From contig NC_089179.1 of assembly GCF_947507565.1 (NCBI RefSeq), positions 1,116,681 to 1,180,680 on the forward strand: a stretch of DNA of 64,000 nt, in the 5' to 3' direction. Shown one piece after another: positions 10,118 to 25,465 of the stretch. Position numbers and translations under genes: made by a program. Under the pieces are notes generated by a model. The model did not search any database, was not told where the DNA came from, and saw only the letters and a program-made list of their open reading frames with translations. Each line of letters opens with the position of its first letter. Position 1 is the first letter of the stretch. This DNA is from Oscarella lobularis (taxonomy: Eukaryota; Porifera; Homoscleromorpha; Homosclerophorida; Oscarellidae).

Positions 10118-10411
10118 TTTGTAACGCGCGCACAGTAGTTTTCTCACGTGTATGCATGGGAGTATGTGCATTCCTAACCAATAATTAATCAACTGCAAAA
10201 TGAAAACGCGCGGTCAATATGTGGTATCATGTGGGGGAATGGCATCATGATCTATGTAGCCAAGTCCTCATGAATATTGTTTAATGCATCAACGCACAAA
10301 CTTAATTGCGTTGAAACTTGTACCTCGGTTAGAAACGCAGATCCAAAAAAGAGCAGCACTGCTGCCAAACACGAAGTGAAAAATAAACACTGTCACATGC
10401 TCGGGTATAGG

Positions 10412-12065
10412 CTAATGCGCGCCGCGATCAAAACAAAAACAGGACGACGGCGGATAGCTTGGATTCTGCACCGACGGCAGAGCGTCAAACAAGGGCACTA
10501 TCTTAGACGGAGACCATCTTCTCCGAGGCAGCACCCACGCATGTTCAGACCTTTCACCCCAATCGAAAGCAAATTGAACAGCAGCTCCCAGACTCATCGT
10601 TCCGTTGCCGGCGTCTTCGAGCGGTTTGGCCACCGCGGAGGTCGACGACGATCGACTTTCTGATAAAGGAGACAATTGTCCCTTGTTGCTGTCCTCGTCG
10701 TCAATAGAATCGTCTGCCTCGGATCTGGGACGTTTGGAGCTTTGACTAGCGTGTGCGATCCGCCTACCAAAACCATATTTCGTCATCATTAGATCAATTA
10801 CGAATATCTTATCATCTTTGTACCTCTTCGTCTGTGGGCTGTCTCCTCCCGTCGTCGCGGTCGTCGTCGCCGCGCCGCGCTGGCGTTTCTCGTCCGTCGA
10901 GTTTTGTCTGAATCCTTTTGCGTATGGATTGTAATCTATTTTGAGTTGGGTCACCTGCGAAGAATGCAAGCAGGCGGTCAGATCAGAATCCGGACGTGAT
11001 GTCATACGACGGCGAGTGGGGAATAAACAAGCCCTCGTCTAGAAAATTATCGCGCTTCGCGAATCTTTCCGAGAAGGGTTGTTGACGCCTCCACGTCGAG
11101 TCACGTGTCACGTGTGCGGTTCGAACGTCTAGCAGCGAACCTTCCTACCTTTTCGTTCTGATATGCAGTGACAGCTGTGAAGACGGTCTCCGGAAAGGCA
11201 AAGCTTAGTTTCGACACAGGCACGTGCTCGCCGTAGATTTCCTTCACCTCGACGCAATAGATGTGCGGCTGGTATTTGTGCATAGTGTTGAGAATGATCT
11301 ACGCAAGAAAAACGATCACACCTCGAAGTAGACCCACACGTGCGCCAATTGGATCCGCGTTCCGCCCCACGCACTAATATTACAACCCCCCCGCGGCCCC
11401 CGCCTCGCTCTCCGCTAGGAAATTTTGCACAAAAAGAACGGATTTTGGCACCGTTTCTTACGTGATTTTGCTCGTCGCATAGATTATTGGTCAGTTTGAG
11501 TTCGTGAAACGAAACGGGCTTCGACATCCAATGAGACCCGAGCGACGGCGAGTCCGGATGAACGAACATTCGCCGCTGAGCGACTTGCGGAAAAGCGGCG
11601 CCCGCTTCGACCCACTCGTCGTTTTGAAATTTGTAACGACAATTGTCGGCGAGGAGAAAGTCGACGATTAGCAGATACTTCTTGTCCGGATCTAGGTCGA
11701 TGACGTCGACTTTTAGAGCAGGAAACATGCGCCTGTCGCAGTCCTCAGTTTAGACGTTTACAACACGCAGTTTGATCGACATTTTACCTGCCTTTCTTCG
11801 TAATCACCATCTCGGTGCCTACGCTCTGAAATTTTTTCCACAGCTGTCCATTTTGAAGAGTTAGTCGAGGTCGAGTCGGTTTGTCGTCGTTCCGATAGTA
11901 GTGAGAACAGAACGTGGCTCGCGTGGATGCCACGGGCGGCCCGCGCTTCGCATAATCCGATTCACTGTCGTCGCCGTCCTTTTTCGAGAGCAGGGAGGCG
12001 ATTGAAAAGGCTTGGGCTCGACGAGAGAGCGACGACGTCGACGAAGAAGCGGCCATCGTTTTCAC
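10412..12065 (-). CDS. T-box transcription factor
   Basis: Four or five exons: 11788-12065, 11462-11732, 11149-11298 and 10412-10954, the last possibly split by a 60-bp GT-AG intron (10764-10823) that keeps frame. The T-box runs across exons 1-4: LTLQNGQLWKKFQSVGTEMV, MFPALKVDVIDLDPDKKYLL, CRYKFQNDEWVEAG, FVHPDSPSLGSHWMSKPVSF, LKLTNNLCDEQNH joined to IILNTMHKYQPHI, and FAFPETVFTAVTAYQNEK joined to VTQLKIDYNPYAKGFR. Both core DNA-binding parts are intact. WMSKPVSFHELKLTNN is nearest to Tbx2/3-like sequence, while the VAQRR segment is unusual, so the subfamily is not assigned; a sponge-specific class is possible. The N-terminus is short and Ser-rich. The C-terminus is acidic-Ser-rich with no recognised motif. 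The start is 12065 (or 12056). Confidence 0.92.
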
Positions 12066-12821
12066 CTCGAGCGATCACAAGTCTACTGGCCTGGCGGGGA
12101 CTAATGTTTGGGCTTTTGCATTCGTGAGCTGTCAAATGTGGGCGGTTACGTAGTGCGCTCGAAAGATAAACAGGAAACGATCGAGCTGCAACCACATACT
12201 GTAGAAACGGCTGCTTGTTTGTGTGACCGAGATTAGCGACAGATTGCGTGCGTGGTCGTCAATTTGTCACTCATGAGATATTGCCCCCACAAACTGGCCC
12301 AAGAGGTGCTAAACGCATGACGCTGCTCGTCTGTCTGCTGTCGATTCAAATTTCTCTTGCGAGCGAGAGCGATGAACGTAGCGGAAGCTGCGGTTACCAA
12401 GGCGAAGAGTTCTCGCGTCCGCGTGGTTCTGATTCGAAGGCTGAGGAGCGGTGATCGATTGCAGTCACTAAATGCTTCGTCGTATTTTGCACTCGTTTGG
12501 CATTTATCATGCAGGGGGGGCGTTGTCGCTATAAACAGACTCGGACTTGGTAAATTCCTGTCTAGTTCTAGCGCGGTCGCGTGTAGAAATGCGTTGGAGT
12601 GCGAATCCCTCCTCCTTTCTCCGGGATTCATTTTCGCGCCGACATGGCAACGGACTATTGTGCCGTTCGGAGGTTGAGAAGGATGCGAAAACTTATCAGA
12701 TAACTCGACGCTTCATATATGCCCTATCGGATCGAGTGGTATCGCGACAGCTAATATGAACCCCAAATCAGAAGCTACCAACTAAGCACACACAATGAGC
12801 AAAAAAATGACCGAGGTGGAC
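12066..12821. other. intergenic between OSBP 3' end and T-box start
   Basis: About 750 bp with no recognisable gene on either strand. It is one of the longer gaps in the gene-rich part and would contain the T-box promoter region. No TATA box or other clear element was found. Confidence 0.5.
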
Positions 12822-15680
12822 CTACGAGAAAATAGTCGGAACACAACTCCAATCTCTGTTCTTTTTCGCTTCCCAATAGCCACCCTTGTAGACGTACGTC
12901 ATGGTATTTGTCAATGGGTCCATTTCCTTTTGGAACCACGTCGCTTTCCATCCCGAATCCGAGCCCAAATCGGGTTTTCCGCGATTGCCGGCCGCTTCCC
13001 ATTCGTGAGCGAGACGCACTTCGCGTTCGCGACGCCGCTTTCGCTGCTTCTCTTCCAATTCGTACTTTTTCGCGTTCGCCGAATCGTAGTCGCCCTCTTC
13101 CATCATTCGCTGGTCAGGACGAAATCTCGAATCCGTGGGAGAGACGCCCTCTTCCATTTCGTTCAGCGAACAACTGAAATCGGTGAACTCGTACATGGCT
13201 TCGGCACCAGGCCTGAAAGATAAAGATAGAGACTATCTTTTGGTTGGACTTCTCTGGTATTGAGAGGCCCCAGCTATTAGCACACCCATTTGCAAGGCGA
13301 ATTCCTCACAAATCAGTGGCACTTTTTTTTTAGGCGATGTCTTACTTGCGAGGTTCTCTTGCCCAGGCGACGACGGGCTCCTCCGTTGCGTATGTCGCCT
13401 TTTTCGCGCTAGCTCCAATTGACTCGCTTTTGATTTTTGCAAATCGAATCTGCGTGTCCCACGTGCCTGATATGGTATAACGAGGCTCTTTCTGAGCGTT
13501 GTATACCACTCCAGTTACCTTTGAATAAAAAGAAATCAATACCGCCTAATCTCTCCAACTCCGCTATTTCTCACTCGATTTGGCTCTTCCTTTGAAAAGT
13601 AGCTGTAGGCATAAAATTTCATATAGCACGTTTCTCCCGTAGAATGATTCACAATCTCAAACTCTCCGGGCTTAGAAAAAGTACTATTAGTACCCAGTAC
13701 TCCACAAAAAATGCCTCACCTGATCGATATACAATTTTCCGAAAATAATATTGTGCACGGTCGGAGTGACTCCCCGCCTATACGCGTAGTGGTGTCCGGA
13801 TCGATGAAAAACGACGTGAGCGTAGCCTTGGGGAATGATTTGCAAGTACTGGCCGCGAAATCGACTTCCCATAGCAAAGTCTTGCCAAAAGAGCCACTCC
13901 TTGTGCTCGGCATGAAGAGCCGTCTCGGGCGGATGATGACCAACCTAAGAAAAAAAGGAAGGAAACGTCTCTAAGACGACGATGCTATGACATCTGCTCT
14001 CTCGATTGGCCCACCTGTTCGGCCAGTGCTCGAAATCCCCGCTTGCCTCCCGTGTCGTCGTACTCGAACGTTTCGCCGAGAAGGGAGTTGAACGGCTTGC
14101 TGAGACGAATGCCGGCGTTTGTGTGACCCGAAACGGAGAAGGCGGCGACGTAGGCCATTTGCTTGAGAGAGTCCTCGCATTGGGCCGCTTGATCGAGCAC
14201 GGACGAGTATTCCAGATCTTCGACCATGCGCTGAGTGAAGGATATGGGCTCATTGATGTTCACCTAAGAGAATCTCTATCTCTTTCGAATAAGTTCTATT
14301 GCACTGCCTACTGGAAGAGGAATCTTTGAGAGATCTTTCCCAATGCAGTTCTTCATGAGACTCCACAGATTGAGTCGTCGATTTGGTCGCGGCGCTATGG
14401 CAGTCCGTCTCGTCTTAGGCAGACAAACGTCCTCGTTCGTCAACTATGCGCAGCAAAAGACCGTGCTTCTGCAATCGCCATACGCGTACGCGCGCACTCA
14501 CCGTGAACGACGGAATCAAAGAAGACGTCGACGTCAACGACGACGGAGACGGAGAAGGCAAATAGAGTTCCGGTTTCAGTGTGGACGATTCGAGACGAGA
14601 AAAACTCAGCGTTTCTTCAGCGTCAAAGAAACTCTCCTTATCGTCGTCGTCATCGTCGTCATCGTCGTCGTCTTCCTCGACTTCGCCTTCCTGCTTGGCT
14701 ACTTTACTTGCGCTTCGAGCCGCTTTCTTTTCCAATTGATGCTGCTGCCTCGCCAACGTCTCGACCGTCGTTTCGAGCTGCTTCCTTTGTTCTCTTTCCA
14801 AATCGAGAGTCGTTTGAAACTTTTCCTTAAAAGTGCTAGCCAGAGAAAGAAAATCTCGACAGAGCTAAATTAGAATAGAAGTGCAGTCAGTACTCAGAGT
14901 AACCGAGTTGGATGCACCTACGTTCATCACAGCATCAGCCGAGATTTTATACAAGGCCATCTTTTCTTGCACTGGTCTCATGACCGTCTCGCTGGCCCCA
15001 TCCATGCTGACACACGCTCCGGTGACGCTCTGATGATGCTTTGCCATCAGGTCGTGATGTACTTTCATCTCGCGAAACGTCTGATTCAGCGTGCTCATGC
15101 CATCAGCAGCAGATCCATCGACGCCATCAGAGGCAGAAGATACTCCAGATAGGACAGAGCCATCTAGAAATAAGTAAACCGTGAGCCACTCACTATTATA
15201 AGAGTCACATCTAACGTCGACACGTAAAAGGGCTTATCTTGATCCTCATAGTTCTTGTGGGAAACTCTCGCTATTTGTCATTCAAACGGTGCTCTGACCT
15301 TGGGATTTTTGACTGACGGTTTTCGCCTTGTGCTTTTCCGCTTTCAACGCGCCTATCCACCTCTCCGCGTCGACGTCGCTCGACGCGCGAAGAAAATATG
15401 TTTGCGTGCCGCCGCTCGACGTGTTCGACACGACGAAATCGCGCGATCCGTGTCGCTCGACGGTCGCCATGAGTAGATTGATCGTTCCGCGACACGTATG
15501 AGCCATTTCGGCTTGGTTTCTACGACGCATTTTGCCGGCTATTCGAAAAAACGACGTCCAATTTCGTACCGATAGTAGGACAGGAGGCCGTTGGAAAGAA
15601 CGAACCATCGTTTCTGATAGCCTCGAATGTAGTTCGTCCACTTGGCGAGCCATCCGCGATGTCCTTCGACAGACACCATA
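12822..15680 (-). CDS. OSBP: oxysterol-binding protein (PH, FFAT, ORD)
   Basis: A multi-exon gene encoding a lipid exchanger that moves sterol against PI4P at ER-Golgi contacts. It starts at 15680 ([20 protein letters not shown]). The PH domain spans exon 1 (15570-15680) and exon 2 (15299-15519): [17 protein letters not shown] joins [16 protein letters not shown] helical region follows with [10 protein letters not shown] and LCRDFLSL. The next exon carries an eleven-Asp run and the FFAT motif ESFFDAEE, which binds VAP in the ER membrane. The sterol-binding ORD begins [20 protein letters not shown], includes [15 protein letters not shown] and the signature EQVGHHPP (usually EQVSHHPP), then [27 protein letters not shown] and the C-terminal [21 protein letters not shown] and DWSCVPTIF. 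It seems full in its domains but lacks the long N-terminal tail of human OSBP. A CACGTG lies 34 bp upstream. Confidence 0.95.
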
Positions 15681-16509
15681 CTACGTTTACGTTGATTTAA
15701 ATACAATAACCACCACGTGTTATGTGCGGGTATGTATCTCATTAAAAAACGCGTTACGTCACGATTTCCTCTAAACTAGATAATGATGGCCGAGATTGTA
15801 ATCTCTGATGATGGCCTGCTGTAAGCCATCATGTGATCCCGAACACCCTCAGTACAGTACGTGTATCATTGCCAGTCTTACCATATAAAAGTTCGATAGG
15901 TGAAAAGAAGCAAAAAATGCTTCGATTTGGTTGGTCATGCACTCCCACTATATTATAGAGTTACTTTGGCCTCGTTCCTCGTTCTTGTGGGAAAGTCTTT
16001 CAATTGAGCCTTTTTCTGGCCCTGATCATGTTCGCTTGTTTTTGTTTGGCGTGAATTTTCGTTCCGATCACATTCATTTCTTGCGAAGCGTAAAATTTCT
16101 TTCCGATCATTCGTGTTCAATCGTTGTTGAACGTGAATTTTCTTTCTGATCATGTTCGCCTGTTGCTGGGCCTCGCCTGTTGCTGGGCCTCGCCTGTTGC
16201 GGGGCCCTCAATTTTTTTGTTTTTTGTGTAAATTTTCGTTCCGATCACGTTCATTTTTTGCGGAGCGTAAAATTTCTTTCCGATCATTCGTGTTCAATCG
16301 TTGTTGAACGTGAATTTTCTTTCTGATCATGTTCGCCTGTTGCTGGGCCTCGCCTGTTGTGGGGGCCTCGCCTGTTGCGTCGCCTTAAACTAAAATAAAG
16401 CCAATTTATATTATGAATTGATGTATCTCTCAAACTAATCGCTCCCAAGGCTTCTATCATCGACACTTTATAGTAGGCACTTGCATTAGCACTTATATTC
16501 AATTAATTA
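15681..16509. other. intergenic with imperfect direct repeat
   Basis: No gene is seen. The stretch contains the direct repeat listed separately, and near 15780-15835 a short duplicated motif (GATGATGGCC). It separates the OSBP start from the 3' end of the first SVOP-like gene. Confidence 0.5.
16048..16382. repeat. two-copy direct repeat, period about 178 bp
   Basis: A unit beginning GTGAATTTTCGTTCCGATCAC near 16050 recurs near 16228 with only scattered differences. Both units contain AAATTTCTTTCCGATCATTC and end in several copies of CTCGCCTGTTGC(TGG/GGG)GC. The inner minisatellite suggests slippage. No terminal inverted repeats or ORF indicate a transposon. Confidence 0.75.
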
Positions 16510-18870
16510 TTAGTCGTTTCTCTTCTGTTTTAGGTGCCAAAACGTCCTAAACCGCGGCGGCACATCAGTCACGTCACAGGAATGGGGAATTGGGACAAAC
16601 CTTGAGCTCTCTATTTTTCGTTTCAATGGGAAGAAAGATAGCACAGATGCCAGCAAGTATGCACATTCCACCATATACCGCTTCGGCTCCGTGAACAGTC
16701 CGAATAATAAAAACCTAGGAGCAGCAAAAAAGTCTACCGGTATGATTGATAATGCACTTCGAGAGCATCGATCTTGCCTGAGCCACAAAAGGACTAATGA
16801 GGGCTCCGCATCGACCGACGGCGTTGCAAAATCCCACTCCTAGAGACCGGATCGCGGTTGGATAAACCTGCCAAAATTCCTTTGAAATCATTCAGTGTGA
16901 TGTTCCTAACTACTACTACCTCAGGCGTGTACATGTAGACGGCTTGCAAAGCACCCGTAATCAACGAACGGACGACGAAGACGATTAGCATCATCAAGTA
17001 CCTGTAAAACAGTACGTGCCACTAAAAGTAGTAAATTCAATCACAAGCGACCGACTTGTTGAGCGGACATATAAAAAGAAGAAAAATTGGCAAACCGCTT
17101 GCGATAAATTCCACTGCCAGAAGCTTCTTTCGACCCATTACTTTCGCTAGAAACACGGTCAGCAGCAGCCCTGTGGATGTATAGACGGGTGTCATATGGT
17201 ACGTCATTGGCTCATTGTCGGCGATTCACTCTACCTGGCAATTCAGCAGCACTCGTCCAGAGAAATTGAAAATAATCATTCATTGTCAGCATTTCGCATT
17301 GACCTCCTAAAGTGACGTTTCGAAAATCCGCCGCATCTGGAAATAGCCATTGCATGCGCTCTCCGCATAGGCCCTTCTCCGAATATCTTACCAACTCCGC
17401 AAGGCCATAGAGTGCCGTCGCTTTTATTCTCCGCGTGCAAAACGTCAAAAAGGTCTAGTATTTCCGTCGTAAGTAGAACGATGCCGAAGTAGCCAAAAGT
17501 AGAACACATCCAGATGACGCACAACAAGACGGTCGTCACAGTCTGCTGACTCGTCGCAAATAAGTCTCTAAATGTACCACGGCGTACCTGTATCAAAATG
17601 TAACAGGGAAAGACAGTATAGGTTGTTCAGCTCCGGTTCACCTTCTCTGGACGAGGTTTTATCGCAATTAATTGATTCCCTTCTACGTCGCTGTCGTCGT
17701 CGTCGTCGTCGCCGCCATTCTTGTCTTGTTGTAAAACCAGTCGACCGACGGGCAACATCTTTCCATTGTTTTTAGCTACTTTAGCTAGAACTTCAGTCGC
17801 TTTCGCGGCTTTTCCTGATGTCAGCAAATAGTAAGGACTTTCTGGTACGAGCTAAAAGAGAACACGTTCGCATTGACTTCTGCAAAAGAAACACTCTAGA
17901 TAATTAATTCACCAGGAAAAGAAGAAGAGAGAGGCCCACAACGACTGTCGCTACGCCATTCAACCAATACCACTTCAACTTCCACTTCAACTTAAAATGG
18001 GTAAATAAAATAGCTACGCCGACTTCAAAAAATATTCCAATTGCGTTGAACACCTAGAGAGCAAATAAAATTACGAAAATTATCCGCATCACAAAATCAC
18101 ACACGTGGACAAACATGAAGCACGCTGGTCGGTGTTTCGCTGGCAAAAGCTCCGAATAGAACGGCGTGCTGTATATTGACGAGAATAAATGCGAAAGCAA
18201 TAAATTTCAAAAAGAGATTATTATTACGCCATCGGAGTTCCGGATACGGAGAGTCCGATTAGACCCCAGCTGACCAGTAGATAGGCGTAATTTTTTGCAA
18301 AGCAGCTGAACAATGTGGCCAAAAACAAGGCCACCATACAGAGAATTAGGCTCTAAAGCAATACATAATACAAGACGGACAGATCTAAGGACGCTATTCT
18401 GACCTTCTTTCTGCCATATTTATCTGACAGAGAACCCCAAATGGGCGAACCGCATATCATCCCACAAAACGCGACCTTGCAAATGGAGACGATCTCGGAA
18501 GGACGGATTTGAACAATTAACTGACTGTTGTAATAAAACACTCTTCCAACGCCGAAAAACTGAACTCGCATCGCACCTCCGGCGAGACAATAACGAGCAA
18601 GAAAATGATCACTGAGGCAACCGTCTGAGAACACGAAATGAATTGTTATTTGCAAGTTCTCTACTAGAAGCACACAAACCAAAACAAGGCCGGCGAAAAG
18701 CGTCGCTTTGACCTGGAACCAGCCAAAGCCACATTCGTTGATTGCATCCTCAACTGTGAAAGTTGCGGCAACAAGATGTTCTTCTACAAAGAAGTGCATA
18801 AGTGTGTATAGGCAACTAGACGGATGCACAAAGCCTTCTCAATCTCACCTAACACCTCGCCTTCTTCCAT
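16510..18870 (-). CDS. SVOP-like major facilitator transporter, copy A
   Basis: A multi-exon member of the synaptic vesicle 2-related protein (SVOP) group of the major facilitator superfamily, twelve-helix transporters whose substrates are mostly unknown. Exon 1 is short (18849-18870, MEEGEVL). Exon 2 contains [22 protein letters not shown], the usual SVOP start. Later exons contain [40 protein letters not shown] (the loop 2-3 signature), [27 protein letters not shown] followed by a six-Asp linker, [36 protein letters not shown] and AVYMYTPEV. It ends KIESS joined to [12 protein letters not shown] over a 54-bp intron. The intron positions and last exon match copy B directly upstream. A CACGTG lies 14 bp upstream of the start. 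Confidence 0.9.
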
Positions 18871-18969
18871 GAGAACGTCACACCACGTGATAATCAACAC
18901 TCCCACATCAATGCTCAATTACCAGTAGATTTTTAAATACATGTATTGACAAGAGTATTCATTCAATAA

Positions 18970-18975
18970 TTTATT
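18970..18975 (-). promoter_or_regulatory. polyadenylation signal of SVOP-like copy B
   Basis: AATAAA on the minus strand lies about 11 bp after the TAA stop at 18986-18988. Confidence 0.5.
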
Positions 18976-18985
18976 CAATTAATAG

Positions 18986-21270
18986 TTAGTAGCTCTTTCC
19001 TATCTGTTTTAGGTGCCACTTTGTCCTGAAATACAAAAATTGCGTACACTTAGAAATATGGAAACGAGATGACGAACCTTAAGTTTCCTGTTCTTCGTTT
19101 CAACAGGAAGAAAAAGAGAGCATATGCCAGCAAGTATACAAAGTCCTCCAAACGTTGCCTCGGTTCCGCGGACAGTCTGGATAATAAGGACCTAGAAACA
19201 CCCCAATTTCAATCTGCCTCTTAATTTAAGCGAGAATATAATCTTGCCTGGGCCAGAAAAGGACACGCAAGAGCACCAGCTCGACCAGCAGCGTTGCAAA
19301 ATCCCACCCCCAGTGATCGAATTGCGGTTGGATAGACCTAAACGTCCAAGGTTAAATGTCGCCAATGCGTGTCCCTGTCATCATCTGACCTCTGAAGTGT
19401 ACATGTAGACGGCTTGCAAGCTGCCGGTGATCAAGGAACGAATGATAAAAATGATGGACATCATTAGGTATCTGAGTACAATGGTAAATCAGGGAAGGTG
19501 AAGCGTTGACTAACTTGTTCAGTGGGCATATAAAGAGTAGGAAAAAAGACAGACCGCTTACAGTCAACTCCAAAGCTAGAAGTCTCTTTCGTCCCATATA
19601 TTTTGCTAGAAGCAGAGTGATCACTAAACCTGCCAACACGCTATGCAATTCATCATTGAGCCACCATGCCGATGTCTAACCAGGCAGTTCCGCGCCACTC
19701 GTCCACAGAAACTGAAAATAATCGTTCATTGTCAGCACTTCGCACTGACCCTTCGAACTGATATTTCGAAAATCCGCTGCTCCTAGAACCAGAAGTAGAG
19801 TGCGTGCGGCTCATTATAAAAGAATCCCTACCAACTCCGCAAGGCCACACGGTTCCGTCCGTTTTATTCTCAGCATGCAAGACGTCAAGGAGATCGAGGC
19901 GTTCAGTTGTAAGCAGGACGCTGCCAAAATAGCCGAAGGAAGAACACAGCCAGATCAAGCTCAACAGAACGGTTGTTGCTGTTTGCTGAGACGTGGCGAA
20001 TAAGTCTCTAAACCGTCCACGTTTCTATAAAATGACAACGCTTTTAACATCAATGGGATGAATTACATAGCTAACCTTTGATGGACGTGGGTCGCTTGCA
20101 ATTAGTTCCTGAACATCAAAGTCCTCGCTGTAGTCCTCCTCGTCTGCGTCGAGGCTTATTGAGACTTTCGTTTCCTGTTGCAATACGAGCCGACCAATTG
20201 GTAATGTTTTCTTATTATCTTTAGCAAGTCTTTCTAAAACTGATTTTGCTTCCACATTCTTTCCTGACGTCAACAAGTAGTACGGACTTTCTGTTATCAA
20301 CTAGAAGATATTATAGCACAGTTAACTGCAGTTTGCTATAACATCGTACCAAGAAAAGGAAAAAGTGAAGGCCTACAACAGCCGTCGCCACCCCATTCAA
20401 CCAATGCCAGCTGAGCTTAAAGTAGGTTAGAACTAAAACGGCTGCTCCGACAACAAAACATATTCCCAGCACGAAGAGCACCTTTCAGAAACTGAATAAA
20501 TTAGAGATTTGGCGGATTTTTAATGGCCATACGTGAATAAATAGAAAGGAGATTGTTCGCTGCTTTGCAGGCAAAAATTCCGAATAGAACGTCACGCTAA
20601 TCAAAAAAAGGAACGTGAATATCAAAAGAACCCCTCCAAAAAATTACACAGAAGCTTCTCCGGATATCATAAATCCGAGCAACGCCCAGCTTGCCACCAG
20701 ATACGAATAATTAAACGCAAAGCAGCCCATCAATACCGACAGAAACACGCACACTCCATTGATGAGCAGACACTGGCACAAACGTCATAGAAACATCTTG
20801 TACATACCTAGTTGCTAGACCTTTTTTCTGCCATATCTATCTGAGAGAGAACCCCAGATGCTGGACCCCACAAGCGTCCCAGAAAACGCTGCCTACGGAT
20901 ACTAGATGAGCCAATCTAAACAAAATGTCGTTAAAACGGACTGTTGTAATGAGACTCTCTTCCAAAGGGGTCAAATTCAGTTCGCATCGGGCTTCCGGCG
21001 AGACGACTATAAGCAAGAAAATCAAGACAGCATTCATTGCCTTTAAATAGACTAATCATTTGACAATTTCGTTGAGAGAGAAAGCACGCACCCAAAGGAG
21101 ACCGACAAAAAGGGACACCTTGACCTGGAACCAACCAAAGCCGCACCTATTGACGGCTTCCTCGACAGTGAACGAGACACTGGTGAGTGGGTCTGTAATG
21201 ATATGACGCTGGGAAGCAAGGACGTTCGTCAAACGACGCTCTTACCCGTGAAACGGTCTTCCACTTCCAT
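18986..21270 (-). CDS. SVOP-like major facilitator transporter, copy B
   Basis: A tandem paralogue of the downstream copy A with the same exon pattern. Exon 1 is 21246-21270 (MEVEDRFT). Other exons carry VLIFLLIVVSPEARCELNLTP, the DKYGRKK-type loop (about 20830), [33 protein letters not shown], an acidic linker (DADEEDYSEDFD), [16 protein letters not shown]-type sequence, SLIWLCSSFGYFGSVLLTTE and [19 protein letters not shown]. The C-terminus KRRTGNLR joins TKWHLKQIGKSY across an intron that matches copy A. The loop after helix 2 and the RLVLQQ motif are shared, but many positions differ, so the duplication is not recent. A CACGTG lies 11 bp upstream of the start codon. As with copy A the substrate cannot be read from sequence. 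Confidence 0.9.
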
Positions 21271-21463
21271 AGTCACGACTCACGTGACCTAAATTAGTAC
21301 TACCATGCCGCAATAAATTTTTATTAATTACTGAGTCAATTTCAGTATGATCAAACGAGCACACAAGAAACCGACCGAAACCCTGAAGATCAAAACAGCG
21401 CAACCATGCACAAGTTCAAAACAGAAAAAGAGAAGTTCGTTTTGTCCAAACTGAAACAGACTC

Positions 21464-25286
<3,823 letters not shown>

Positions 25287-25465
25287 CCTTCTTCTTGACT
25301 TCTCTCGCGTGTGTGCTCAGTGAACTTCTCACTACACGTGGTTATTGTACGGGATGTGCGTAGATGCAGCCAATTGGACGCCGAGTTTTCTTACGGGATA
25401 AGCAAAGGCGTGAACTGCTAAAAATAGTCATGCAGAGGTTGTGGGTTTTTATGTATACTTTCACT

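Noticed and set aside
11100-11115. Two adjacent CACGTG motifs as a promoter
   Set aside because: They lie in a T-box intron, away from any start codon.
14343-14873. Arg-rich 176-codon plus-strand open frame
   Set aside because: It is the antisense of OSBP exons; the Arg run mirrors the Asp run.
16048-16382. Transposable element
   Set aside because: No terminal inverted repeats, target-site duplication or ORF; it is a simple two-copy direct repeat.
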